From contig NZ_CP020038.1 in NCBI RefSeq assembly GCF_002157225.2, positions 2,317,001 to 2,381,000 of the forward strand: a DNA stretch of 64,000 nt, in the 5' to 3' direction. Both the position numbers and the translations under genes were made by a program. Shown one piece after another: positions 54,410 through 63,042 of this stretch; positions within the stretch are counted from its first letter, which is position 1, and each line of letters begins with the position of its first letter. This DNA is from Agarilytica rhodophyticola. Lineage in GTDB: Bacteria; Pseudomonadota; Gammaproteobacteria; Pseudomonadales; Cellvibrionaceae. Below the pieces are notes generated by a model. It did not search any database and was not told the DNA's origin. It was given only the letters and a program-made list of their open reading frames with translations.

Positions 54410-55171
54410 ATGTCGCTGTTACAAAAAACGTTACGACAATCGGATACAAGCAGTTCTAAAATTGTCATCTTTACCGATTTAGATGATAGTTTAATCCAAA
54501 CAGAGGGCAAGCTTCCGTCAAATGCCCAAACCTTTCTTGGCGCTACCGATCGTACAGGTAAGCCTTTATCATTTTTTACCCAGAGTCAAAAAGCTTTATT
54601 GGCTATGTTTGCTAGCGCAAATGCTACCGTTATCCCTGTAACTGGGCGCAATACAGATGCTCTCAATCGTGTGCACCATGATTTTAATAGTTATCGTGTG
54701 GTATCTCATGGTGCTGTAGTGCTAACAAGAGATGGAAAACTTTGCCAGAACTGGCTGGGCGAAATTGATCGCGAACTATCTCATTGGCCGGAGTTACTTG
54801 CAAAGGCTAACCAAGAAATTAATACTATCATTAGTTCATTACGACTTGATGCCAGATCACGTGTTATTGTCGATCAGGATATTCCTGCGTATATATCAGT
54901 TAAAGGCGAATCAAAAGCGCTGGCAGCTATTCGGCAAAACCATTCCTTAGATCATCACTTTTATCGCCATGAAAATGGTCGTAATCACGCACTGATGCCA
55001 CCCTATGCGAGGAAGAAGCGAGCGGTGGAATATCTCAAAAAGCAGATGCAGTTAGACGATAATGATCTTATTATTGGTATAGGTGACAGCATATCCGATC
55101 TGGATTTCATGCATGCATGTCAGTTTTCCATGATGCCGACTAACAGCCAAATTGTGCGAGATAAATTGTAA
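54410..55171 (+). CDS. HAD-superfamily hydrolase, Cof/sucrose-phosphatase-like
   Basis: A 253-residue HAD phosphatase. Motif I is FTDLDDSLI (Asp23, Asp25), motif II is VIPVTGRN, and motif IV is IGIGDSISDLDFM. A C2-type cap lies between motifs II and III. I chose the ATG at 54410 with GGAG 7 nt upstream. Its TAA shares a base with the next start (TAATG). It would dephosphorylate a sugar- or nucleotide-phosphate made by the ter phosphoribosyltransferases. Confidence 0.87.
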   Translation: MSLLQKTLRQSDTSSSKIVIFTDLDDSLIQTEGKLPSNAQTFLGATDRTGKPLSFFTQSQKALLAMFASANATVIPVTGRNTDALNRVHHDFNSYRVVSHGAVVLTRDGKLCQNWLGEIDRELSHWPELLAKANQEINTIISSLRLDARSRVIVDQDIPAYISVKGESKALAAIRQNHSLDHHFYRHENGRNHALMPPYARKKRAVEYLKKQMQLDDNDLIIGIGDSISDLDFMHACQFSMMPTNSQIVRDKL

Positions 55172-56304
55172 TGATGGTGGAAGATAGATCTGTGACTCTC
55201 CATACTGCTATTTTTAATACACCTCTTAAGGGCAGCTATGATGCTGACGACTGTCTTTTCTTGCTCAAACCAATTAAGGCCGATTATCAAACTATCGATA
55301 ATAAAGAAAAATTGATTCAGTCCGGCCAAATGCATTACTCGCAAATGATTCATAAAGAATCACCACCGACTAAAGAATACACCCAGCTGTTTTATCAAAT
55401 GACTGCTAAGTATAAATCCCGTTTGGCAAGAGAGATCATGACTCTTGCCAGTTTAATATGTGAAGCCAGAACGGAAGAAGTTACGGTTTTATCTTTAGCG
55501 AGAGCGGGAACGCCAATAGGCGTGTTGTTACAGCGTGCAATCAGCCAATATTTTCAACGTAAGTCGACTCATTACTCCATATCCATTGTGCGTGATAGAG
55601 GCATTGATAATGTGGCTCTTGATTATGTTTTGGCGAGTGGACATACGCCTGAGAGTATCGTTTTTGTAGACGGTTGGACAGCCAAAGGGGTGATTACTCG
55701 CGAGCTTCATCAAGCGATCGAAGGATACAACGCAGCGCGTAATACTAACATCTCACCACAGTTATTTGTGGTGTCGGATATTGGGGGAACGGCGGATGTA
55801 CAAGCGACTTTCGACGATTATACAATCCCCAGCGCGTTAATGAACTCTACAGTTTCTGGCTTGATTTCTCGCTCAATTCTCAATGAACAGATAGGGCCCA
55901 ACGATTTTCACGGCTGTGTTCGCTATCAGCATTTGGCCGAGCATGATCTATCGCGCTGGTTTGTGGATGAAGTTTTTGGCGAAATGCAAAAAAGTGTACG
56001 GACAGAGGTCGTCAGTGAGTCAAAAATAAAACGACGTGAAAGAACGGAAGACTTCCTTAGATCTATCCAAGTAAGTTATGGTATAACTGACATCAATCGC
56101 ATTAAGCCAGGTATCGCAGAGGCGACGAGGGTGTTATTGAGGCGGGTTCCGGATAAACTGCTTATTCGTCGCCGGGGTGACGATGGCACTCTTCATTTGG
56201 AACGCCTAGCACTTGAAAAGTCTGTGGATGTGATTGAAGTGCCAGATATGCCATTTGGCGCCTGTTCTCTTGTGAAAGATGTAGCTAACAATAATAAGGG
56301 TTAA
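55171..56304 (+). CDS. PELOTA/StiP-type phosphoribosyltransferase
   Basis: A 377-residue protein of the ter-associated family annotated in databases as StiP. It has LSLARAGTPIGVLL near residue 110, a PRPP-site-like FVDGWTAKGVITREL at ~165, and a C-terminal PELOTA-like RNA-binding segment (~315-372, INRIKPGIAEATRVLLRRVP, then DMPFGACSLV). It overlaps the HAD gene by one base and is 4 bp from the aldolase gene, so the three are translated together. The family has been called a cysteine protease, but the motifs here fit a phosphoribosyltransferase better. Confidence 0.86.
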   Translation: MMVEDRSVTLHTAIFNTPLKGSYDADDCLFLLKPIKADYQTIDNKEKLIQSGQMHYSQMIHKESPPTKEYTQLFYQMTAKYKSRLAREIMTLASLICEARTEEVTVLSLARAGTPIGVLLQRAISQYFQRKSTHYSISIVRDRGIDNVALDYVLASGHTPESIVFVDGWTAKGVITRELHQAIEGYNAARNTNISPQLFVVSDIGGTADVQATFDDYTIPSALMNSTVSGLISRSILNEQIGPNDFHGCVRYQHLAEHDLSRWFVDEVFGEMQKSVRTEVVSESKIKRRERTEDFLRSIQVSYGITDINRIKPGIAEATRVLLRRVPDKLLIRRRGDDGTLHLERLALEKSVDVIEVPDMPFGACSLVKDVANNNKG

Positions 56305-56308
56305 GTGC

Positions 56309-57205
56309 ATGCGAGAATATACTAGCTACTACGATCTTGGTGCTACACTATATACGCCATGCACCCATGGCAAATTGTCTTCCTTGCTCGAAGAAGGTCC
56401 GAGCAATGTGCGCTCAAGAGTTTTTTGTTTAGAAGACGCTGTACGAGAAGATGAGCTCTCGATTGCACTTAACAACTTAAAGCAATCTCTTAAAACATGT
56501 GCTGATAACCCCAGACAATTTTCTAAGGTAAAAAAATTTATCCGCCCACGCAATCCTCTCGTGCTTTCAGAAATATTGTGTTACGAAAATATTGAGCAGG
56601 TCGATGGTTTTGTTTTACCAAAGTTTGATCTCAATACCGCGCACCTTTATAAAAAAGTTATTGAAGAGCGCTGCGGTGAACGTTTTTCTTATATGCCTAC
56701 CTTAGAAACTGCCCAGGCATTTGACAAAAATGCCATGCAAAAACTTTCCCGTATACTTAAGTCATGGGGCGACAGCGCAATATGCTTGCGCATTGGTGGC
56801 AATGATCTTATGAGTCTTTTGGGGATCAAACGTATGCGTGGAATGACAATTTACGAGACACCTTTGCGTACAGTGATTGATCAGCTTATTATTACTTTTA
56901 GACCCGAAGGCTATGAATTGTCCTCTCCTGTATTCGATATTATCGATGATGCCGATACGTTGAAAAAAGAGGTGGAGATGGACATCGCTTATGGCTTTTA
57001 TGCCAAAACCGCCATTCACCCTAGACAGATAGGGATTATTGAAAATGCTTTTTTAGAATTTACCGAACAACACTGCGATCAAGTAGAGAAAGTTTTGGAT
57101 GCAAGGTCACGTGCAGTTTTTAGCACTAATGGTCAAATGATGGAAACTACCTGTCATAAGGGATGGGCAAAGAGAGCTAGCCGGTTGGCAAAAAAATACA
57201 ATTGA
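56309..57205 (+). CDS. HpcH/HpaI/citrate-lyase-beta-like aldolase of the ter cluster
   Basis: A 298-residue TIM-barrel lyase. FCLEDAVREDEL near residue 40 matches the CitE/HpcH LEDAV motif, IRPRNPL near 73 is an Arg loop for the acyl or phosphate group, LPKFD holds the metal-near region, and KTAIHPRQIGIIENAF near the C-terminus is typical of CitE-like proteins. It starts 4 bp after the PELOTA gene. It would make or break a C-C bond in the predicted ter metabolite. Confidence 0.87.
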   Translation: MREYTSYYDLGATLYTPCTHGKLSSLLEEGPSNVRSRVFCLEDAVREDELSIALNNLKQSLKTCADNPRQFSKVKKFIRPRNPLVLSEILCYENIEQVDGFVLPKFDLNTAHLYKKVIEERCGERFSYMPTLETAQAFDKNAMQKLSRILKSWGDSAICLRIGGNDLMSLLGIKRMRGMTIYETPLRTVIDQLIITFRPEGYELSSPVFDIIDDADTLKKEVEMDIAYGFYAKTAIHPRQIGIIENAFLEFTEQHCDQVEKVLDARSRAVFSTNGQMMETTCHKGWAKRASRLAKKYN

Positions 57206-57284
57206 TGAAGAATGACGATACGATATTTTAATTTTTAACTACGTCTATTTTACTTAACATTAACAGCAGGATGGAGAGACAACT

Positions 57285-57887
57285 ATGGCAATTTCACTAC
57301 AAAAAGGACAGCGCATTAGCTTAGAAAAAGATGGTGGGCAAATCAATAAAATGTGTGTTGGCGTTAACTGGGGAGCGATCGAGAAAAAAGGTTTTTTCGG
57401 TGGAACCAAAAAAGTGGCCGTTGACTTAGATGCGAGCTGTGCATGTTTCGATGGTAACAAACAGCCTATTGATGTTATCTATTTTGGGAATTTGAACGGC
57501 CAAGGTATTGCTCATTCAGGAGATGACTTAACCGGCGATATGGACGGCGATGATGGTTTAGATAACGAAGTTATCGTGGTGGACTTAACCAAAGTTCCTG
57601 CTAACGCAGAGCAAATTGTGTTCGTGCTGAACTCATTCCAAGGGCAGGATTTTAAAGATATTCCCTTCGCTTCTATTCGTTTATACGAAGGCACACCCTC
57701 ACGAGTCGACAGTATCTTCGCCACTTTTGATATCGCCAACGATCCTAAATTCGCCGGTGCCGTGTCTATGGTGATGGGCAAACTGTACAAGAAAGATGGC
57801 AAATGGAAGTTTACTGCATTTGGCGAAACCACTAGCGATCGCAAACTAGAACAAACATTACAAACCGTTTCTTCTAGTTATTTATAA
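57285..57887 (+). CDS. TerZ-like TerD-domain protein
   Basis: A 200-residue TerD-domain protein. IEKKGFFGGTKKVAVDLDASCACFD is nearer to TerZ, which has an equivalent KKKGFLGG insert, than to TerD. The Ca2+-binding part reads HSGDDLTGDMDGDDGLDNE, richer in Asp than in the terD product. ATGGAGAG supplies the ribosome site. It lies between the aldolase and terY genes, so biosynthesis and signalling modules are joined by a TerD-type protein. Confidence 0.92.
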   Translation: MAISLQKGQRISLEKDGGQINKMCVGVNWGAIEKKGFFGGTKKVAVDLDASCACFDGNKQPIDVIYFGNLNGQGIAHSGDDLTGDMDGDDGLDNEVIVVDLTKVPANAEQIVFVLNSFQGQDFKDIPFASIRLYEGTPSRVDSIFATFDIANDPKFAGAVSMVMGKLYKKDGKWKFTAFGETTSDRKLEQTLQTVSSSYL

Positions 57888-57904
57888 GTTACTTTTTTGA
57901 TTAA

Positions 57905-57959
57905 TGTGGAAAACGGGGTGAGCGCGTCAACCTAATGACATGACCTTATGTTTTCCACA
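57905..57959. promoter_or_regulatory. Inverted repeat in the terY leader
   Basis: TGTGGAAAAC and GTTTTCCACA form a perfect 10-bp inverted repeat 35 bp apart in the 84-bp gap between the TerZ-like gene and terY. The right arm lies just upstream of the terY ribosome site (AGGAG), so folding could affect translation. Confidence 0.5.
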
Positions 57960-57971
57960 CAGGAGTTTAAC

Positions 57972-58616
57972 ATGAGCAGACGATTACCCGTTTATCTACT
58001 TATAGACAGTTCCGGCTCGATGCACGGAGAGCCGATTCATGCCGTTAATGTCGGCATCAGCTCGATGCTCTCGGCCCTGCGACAAGATCCCTATGCACTT
58101 GAATCTGTGCACATCTCACTAATAACATTCGATCGTGAAATTAAAGAGTTAATGCCATTGACGCCTTTAGAAGAGGCGCAAATTAGTGATATTGAACTGC
58201 CTCGCTCAGGAGCCACCCATTTGGGGGAAGGCTTGGAGTTTTTGATCGACAAAGTGAAACACAACGTTGTCAAATCATCAGAAGATGTGAAAGGGGATTT
58301 TCGTCCCATGTTGTTTATTATGACCGATGGTTCACCTTCGGACTTAATGGCATTTAACGACGCAATTCCTAAACTGAAAGAATGTAATTTTGCTGAGATT
58401 ATTGCCTGTGCCGCTGGACCTAAAGCCAACACAGACTATTTAAAACAAATAACTGAAACGGTTGTTGTGCTCGATAGTATGGACAGCTCGGCCTTTGCGC
58501 AATTTTTCAAGTGGGTCAGCGACTCTATTACCGCAGGTTCAATGAGCGCAGGTGTCGACGGTGGTATGGATAATAAGTTACCGCCTCCACCACCCGAAGT
58601 TCAGATTGTACTATAA
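57972..58616 (+). CDS. terY: TerY VWA protein
   Basis: A 214-residue VWA protein. The MIDAS is intact: DSSGSM (Asp12, Ser14, Ser16), the Thr in SGATHLG, and MTDGSPSD. It is 212-residue TerY in length and ends in a Pro-rich tail (KLPPPPPEVQIVL). The ATG at 57972 has AGGAG 7 nt upstream; an earlier start is less likely. TerY forms the signalling module with a PP2C phosphatase and kinase (TerY-P triad), all of which follow. Confidence 0.94.
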   Translation: MSRRLPVYLLIDSSGSMHGEPIHAVNVGISSMLSALRQDPYALESVHISLITFDREIKELMPLTPLEEAQISDIELPRSGATHLGEGLEFLIDKVKHNVVKSSEDVKGDFRPMLFIMTDGSPSDLMAFNDAIPKLKECNFAEIIACAAGPKANTDYLKQITETVVVLDSMDSSAFAQFFKWVSDSITAGSMSAGVDGGMDNKLPPPPPEVQIVL

Positions 58617-58662
58617 GTAAAGTTAGCGATTAGCCCGGTAGCTATTTACTGGCAGGATATAT

Positions 58663-58765
58663 GAAAAGAGTACACATCATTACCAGACACGTTGTAAATA
58701 CGTCCTTGTACGCTCTGCGTCGGCGTCCTGCCTCCGACGGTCTGATAATGATATGTTCTCTCTAT
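58663..58765. repeat. Short palindromic MITE-like element
   Basis: A ~100-bp element with imperfect inverted ends (58663-58688 and 58740-58765, about 20 of 26 matching) and an inner CGTCGG/CCGACG hairpin, containing TAAATACGTCCTTGTACGC, a pattern I recall from dispersed repeats of marine gammaproteobacteria. It lies in the 229-bp gap between terY and the second VWA gene. Confidence 0.6.
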
Positions 58766-58845
58766 TTCCGTTTTACATGCATTCCAGGCTAATACCAATG
58801 CGAGTAAGACTTCAGCAGATAAATACTCAACAATAGGAGGTGAGT

Positions 58846-59892
58846 ATGCGTCGTTTACCAATTTTTTTTGTATTAGACGTCTCCGAATCAATGATTGGCG
58901 AACCCCTTCGTCGAATGGAACAGGGAATAGAGCAAATTGTTTCGACCCTAAGACAAGACCCTCATTCTCTAGAAACCGTTTTTATCAGTTTAATTGCCTT
59001 TGCCGGCAAAGCCAAAGCGATTACACCCTTAATTGATTTGGTAAGTTTTTACCCGCCGAAAATGCCTGTTGGCGGGGGCACGGCTCTGGGTGAAGCTCTC
59101 GATGTATTAATGGAACAAATCGAAACGAAAGTAGAGAAAACCACCTATGAAAAGCGTGGTGATTGGGAGCCTGTGGTATTTTTAATTACCGATGGCAAAC
59201 CTACCGATAACCCTAGTAAGGCTGTCCAACGATGGCGAACTGAGTTTGCCTCTCGCGCTTCTATGGTGGCAATTACTCTAGGTACGAATGCGGATATGCA
59301 AGTGCTAGGGCAGCTTACTGAAAATGTTTTGGCTTTGGAGAATTCGACGGAAGAAGACTTCCGCAAGTTTATTGAGTGGGTCAGTGCTTCAGTAAGAGCG
59401 CAAAGTCAAAAAGTTGAAGTGGAAGGTAAAACCGGCGGTGTCTCCCTTGAAAAAGCAGAAAGTTCAGGTATGACTGTAGTTGATAATGTGGATACCTTTG
59501 CTGTCACAGATCCTGACTTCGTCGTACTTACTGGTAAATGTTCGAAGAATAAAAAACCTTACCTTCTTAAATATGCGCGTAGTAAAACAGACGGTATTAG
59601 TTTTATAAAAACTCAGCACTTTGGTTTAGAAGGTGCTTTTGCTTTAGATGAAGGCTACTTTGAGTGGAGTTCGGAAACAACCACGCAAGAAAGTGTTAAT
59701 ACTTCAGCGCTCGATGGTGTTCCCCCCTGTCCTCAATGTGGCAACCCCACCAGTTTTGCTATCTGTGAATGCCAGCGCTTGCTGTGTTTAGATAGTACTG
59801 GCTTAGCGACTTGCCCTTGGTGCTCAAAATCACTCCAGTTTGATATGAGTGGTGGCGGCGGCAATTTTGATGTTAACCGTGGACAAGGATAA
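58846..59892 (+). CDS. TerY-like VWA protein with zinc-ribbon tail
   Basis: A 348-residue protein. The N-terminal ~200 residues form a VWA domain with MIDAS DVSESM (Asp11), GGGTALGEAL and LITDGKPTD. The C-terminal ~60 residues hold Cys pairs CPQCGN, CECQ and CPWC, a zinc-ribbon known in ter VWA proteins (TerY-C). AGGAGG lies 5 nt upstream of the ATG at 58846. It shares its last base with the phosphatase start. Together with TerY it gives two VWA proteins in one signalling module. Confidence 0.9.
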   Translation: MRRLPIFFVLDVSESMIGEPLRRMEQGIEQIVSTLRQDPHSLETVFISLIAFAGKAKAITPLIDLVSFYPPKMPVGGGTALGEALDVLMEQIETKVEKTTYEKRGDWEPVVFLITDGKPTDNPSKAVQRWRTEFASRASMVAITLGTNADMQVLGQLTENVLALENSTEEDFRKFIEWVSASVRAQSQKVEVEGKTGGVSLEKAESSGMTVVDNVDTFAVTDPDFVVLTGKCSKNKKPYLLKYARSKTDGISFIKTQHFGLEGAFALDEGYFEWSSETTTQESVNTSALDGVPPCPQCGNPTSFAICECQRLLCLDSTGLATCPWCSKSLQFDMSGGGGNFDVNRGQG

Positions 59893-61379
59893 TGCCTGAT
59901 TTAAAAAAAATAGTGCGCGCAATAATGCAAGAGTCGGGTTACGACGTGGACACACCTATGGCGGATCGTGCCATAAGCCAATTATTAAAAAATAATAACA
60001 TTCAGCATTGTGCTTATCGACTTGAACAAGAGATGGCAAATGCTTTGCAAACATATCCAGTGAATTTAATTAAGCGAGACCCTCTGGCTAAGCTGAAAGC
60101 AAAACACTACAGAGTTACGTCAACCTCTAAAAAACAAAATATGCACGTTATGACAATTAAAATGCGAGTGCCGAACTTGACTGCCGGTAAAGCGTTTAAT
60201 GAAAAAATTCTGTTGCTCGATAGTGTCGATGGCAGCCTCGAGCTATGTAATAACAGTGATATTTCGTTAATAGAGGGCTTGGTGGTAGATCTCGATAACT
60301 TTTCTATTACAGGTAGTATTGAAAAAGCCGGAGACTACGAGCTTACTTTATACGCATTCCTGCTATTACCTAACGGAGAAAAAAGAAGAGTTCAAGGGCT
60401 ACTCAAAATAACCGTTAATCCAGATCCTAGATCGCTATGGAAAAACTTACCCTCCGATGAATCTGCGAGATTTCATAAGCCTGACACACATGCTGATGTG
60501 GCAGAAAATGAAGATCTGCTATTGATGGGAGCTAGTATACGTGGCCGCTCCCATGCGCACAAAGGTATTCATCGAGATGACGATTTTAGACTCGCTTGTA
60601 AGCCCTCATCTGAATGGAGCGTTTTGTGTGTCGCCGATGGCGCTGGGTCATGTAAGTATTCTCGCAGAGGGGCTGAGGTAGCGACTATTAAATCCACGCG
60701 AACATTACAAGATACCCTAAATGGTCATTTTGGTGAGTCTCTAGAAAGTGCCTATAGTGCCTATCAAAAAGATGCTAGCGAAGAACACAAACGACAACTA
60801 CAAGAAGTATATAGACAGACTATTGTTAAGGCTGTCTATGATGCAGCACTGGCCATTCAAAACGAAATCGATGAAGAGCAAGGAGATCGTTTTAAAGACT
60901 TTTCTACCACCTTACTGCTTGCCGCACATAAGCCTGTCGATGATGGACATTTAATCTTATCTTTTTGGGTTGGCGATGGCGCTGTAGCGGTGTACAACAA
61001 AAATAAAAGTATTGAATTACTTGGCAATCCTGACTCAGGAGAGTTTGCAGGCCAAACACGCTTTCTCGATGGCAAAATGTTTGAAGACCACAGTGTTTAC
61101 CAGCGCATTTCTTTGCGAAAAGTAGATTCCATAACAGCTTTGATTCTCGCTACTGACGGCATTACCGATCCTTGGTTTGACACAGAAAAAGAAATGAATG
61201 AAGTGGCGAAGTGGGACACGTTATGGCAAGAAATAGAACCTGCTATCGTCAATCAAGATCGCGATGAAGGAAAAGAAAAATTACTTGACTGGATGGGCTT
61301 CTGGTCTGCCGGCAACCACGATGACCGTTCCATCGCTATTTGTTGTCCAAAACAACTGGCTAAAATAGTTAAGAAATAA
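59892..61379 (+). CDS. PP2C-family protein phosphatase with N-terminal extension
   Basis: A 495-residue Mn2+/Mg2+-dependent Ser/Thr phosphatase. The PPM motifs are VADGAGS (Asp249), SFWVGDGAV (Asp362), LATDGITDP (Asp422) and HDDRS (Asp477/Asp478), so the metal centre is complete. The first ~210 residues hold a helical start and a beta-rich segment of unknown fold. It overlaps the preceding VWA gene by one base (TAATG). It should reverse phosphorylation by the downstream kinase. Confidence 0.93.
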   Translation: MPDLKKIVRAIMQESGYDVDTPMADRAISQLLKNNNIQHCAYRLEQEMANALQTYPVNLIKRDPLAKLKAKHYRVTSTSKKQNMHVMTIKMRVPNLTAGKAFNEKILLLDSVDGSLELCNNSDISLIEGLVVDLDNFSITGSIEKAGDYELTLYAFLLLPNGEKRRVQGLLKITVNPDPRSLWKNLPSDESARFHKPDTHADVAENEDLLLMGASIRGRSHAHKGIHRDDDFRLACKPSSEWSVLCVADGAGSCKYSRRGAEVATIKSTRTLQDTLNGHFGESLESAYSAYQKDASEEHKRQLQEVYRQTIVKAVYDAALAIQNEIDEEQGDRFKDFSTTLLLAAHKPVDDGHLILSFWVGDGAVAVYNKNKSIELLGNPDSGEFAGQTRFLDGKMFEDHSVYQRISLRKVDSITALILATDGITDPWFDTEKEMNEVAKWDTLWQEIEPAIVNQDRDEGKEKLLDWMGFWSAGNHDDRSIAICCPKQLAKIVKK

Positions 61380-61386
61380 AAAGCAC

Positions 61387-61518
61387 AGCAAGCCAGGAAG
61401 GCTTGCTCATTGGCCCTTTTGGCCAATGCGAGCCATTAAAATGCCAGCAAAATCCCACTTTTGCGTTGAGCATTTTAATGGCGACCTCCTAAAAAAAGCA
61501 GGACGCTTTTTTTAGGAG
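61387..61518 (+). repeat. Array of four perfect hairpins between phosphatase and kinase genes
   Basis: Consecutive perfect inverted repeats: AGCAAGCC/GGCTTGCT (61387-61407), CATTGGCC/GGCCAATG (61408-61428), GCCATTAAAATGC/GCATTTTAATGGC (61432-61482, with nested GCAAAA/TTTTGC) and CTCCTAAAAAAAGC/GCTTTTTTTAGGAG (61486-61518). The last has T7 in its 3' arm and resembles an attenuator. The kinase ribosome site AAGGAAG lies downstream and outside the stems. Confidence 0.72.
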
Positions 61519-61542
61519 ATAAAAAGAAACAAAGGAAGCATA

Positions 61543-63042
61543 ATGTCTGTATGTAAACTTACAGCCCTCGATGGCAGCGATGTAGAATTTGTCGATGATA
61601 AAGTCATTGGTTCGGGCACCATGAAAGATGTCTACTTTAGCCCGTGCAAAAATTACGTTGTTGCTTTTTATCGCGAAGCCTTAGATGACGCCAGTTATCA
61701 ACGTTTAGAAATGATTACAGGCCCATACCGTGAAAAGATTTTTGCAACTGAGCAGGGCGAATATTGGAAGAATTTATTTTGCTGGCCTGAAAAAATAGTC
61801 AAATATAATGGCTTAGTGGGTGTTGTGATGCCAGTATATCGTTCTCACTTTTTTTTCCAGCATGGCTCGGTTAATGACGATTTTCTTAAAATTAAAGGTA
61901 AAGAAAAACAAGGTAAGTGGTTTGCTTCTGCGAATAATCAGAATCGTTTTCTAGACGAGAGGGAAAAAGGCGACTGGCTAAGTTATTTGCGTATCAGTTT
62001 AATGATTGCTCGTGCGGTGCGTCGTCTACATGCAGCAGGCCTCGCGCACTCAGATCTAAGTTACAAAAATGTTATTGTTTCTCCTGTGACAGGCCATGCG
62101 ACTATTATTGATATTGATGGTTTAGTGGTGCCGGGGAAATATCCACCAGATGTCGTGGGAACACCGGACTTTATTGCACCAGAGGTTGTGGCCAGTGCAC
62201 ATTTAGCCAAAGATGATCCAAAACGAGCGCTGCCTAATATTAATACCGATAGGCACGCGTTGTCTGTCCTAATATATAATTACTTATTGCTCAGACACCC
62301 GTTAAGAGGTGATAAAGTACACGATCTTGACCCACAAAGAGATGAAACTTTACTGATGGGGGAGAAAGCTTTGTTTGTCGAACATCCATCTAATAAAGAA
62401 AATGTCATCGATGTGGATAAAGCCAAGCCCAGTGAATTACCATGGAAAGATACACAAAAACTTCCCTATACGATTACCGGGCCTTACCTAAGCCAGTTAT
62501 TTGAGCGCGCTTTTATCGAAGGTCTACACGAGCCGAAAAAGCGCCCTACGGCGGATGAATGGGAATCGGCGTTAATTAAAACGATCGACTTGGTACAACC
62601 TTGCCAAAATCAACGTTGCCAGCAAAAATGGTTTGTCTTCGACAACAGCACATCACCCAAATGTCCATTTTGTAGCACACCTTACCAAGGTTTGTTGCCC
62701 GTTATTAATTTATATTCTGAGCGTGGCGAAGGAAGTTTTAGCTCGGATAATCACCGTTTAATGGTGTATTCCAATCAGTCTCTATTCCCATGGCACACTA
62801 ATCGTTTAATCCAGCCTAATGAACGGTTAAAGCCTGTGAATAAACATCGTCAAGGTTATTTCGTATTGCACCAAAATCAATGGTATCTTGTTAATGAACG
62901 TATGCATGGCCTTATCGATGCGACAACTAAAGAGCCGTTGCCCATTGGCTCTCAAATTAAGTTGCATGATGGTTTACAATTATTGATTGGCCGCGAGCCG
63001 GGTGATCGCTTGTTTCATATTCAAATGGTGGAAGGATGTTAA
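61543..63042 (+). CDS. Ter-associated protein kinase with zinc-ribbon C-terminus
   Basis: A 499-residue kinase. G-loop IGSGTMKDVYF at ~23-33, catalytic loop HSDLSYKN (His169, Asp171, Asn176), metal motif DIDG (Asp192) and GTPDFIAPE at ~205 are present. The beta-3 lysine position reads VVAFYRE, so the usual VAxK Lys is not evident. Residues 354-378 hold a zinc ribbon (CQNQRC, CPFC) and ~390-499 a beta-rich region. It is the kinase of the TerY-P type triad. Its stop overlaps the CreA gene by 7 bp. Confidence 0.92.
   Translation: MSVCKLTALDGSDVEFVDDKVIGSGTMKDVYFSPCKNYVVAFYREALDDASYQRLEMITGPYREKIFATEQGEYWKNLFCWPEKIVKYNGLVGVVMPVYRSHFFFQHGSVNDDFLKIKGKEKQGKWFASANNQNRFLDEREKGDWLSYLRISLMIARAVRRLHAAGLAHSDLSYKNVIVSPVTGHATIIDIDGLVVPGKYPPDVVGTPDFIAPEVVASAHLAKDDPKRALPNINTDRHALSVLIYNYLLLRHPLRGDKVHDLDPQRDETLLMGEKALFVEHPSNKENVIDVDKAKPSELPWKDTQKLPYTITGPYLSQLFERAFIEGLHEPKKRPTADEWESALIKTIDLVQPCQNQRCQQKWFVFDNSTSPKCPFCSTPYQGLLPVINLYSERGEGSFSSDNHRLMVYSNQSLFPWHTNRLIQPNERLKPVNKHRQGYFVLHQNQWYLVNERMHGLIDATTKEPLPIGSQIKLHDGLQLLIGREPGDRLFHIQMVEGC

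Noticed and set aside
61387-61518. CRISPR-like or integron attC interpretation of the hairpin array
   Set aside because: The stems differ from each other, there is no repeated unit with spacers, and no Cas or integrase gene is visible.
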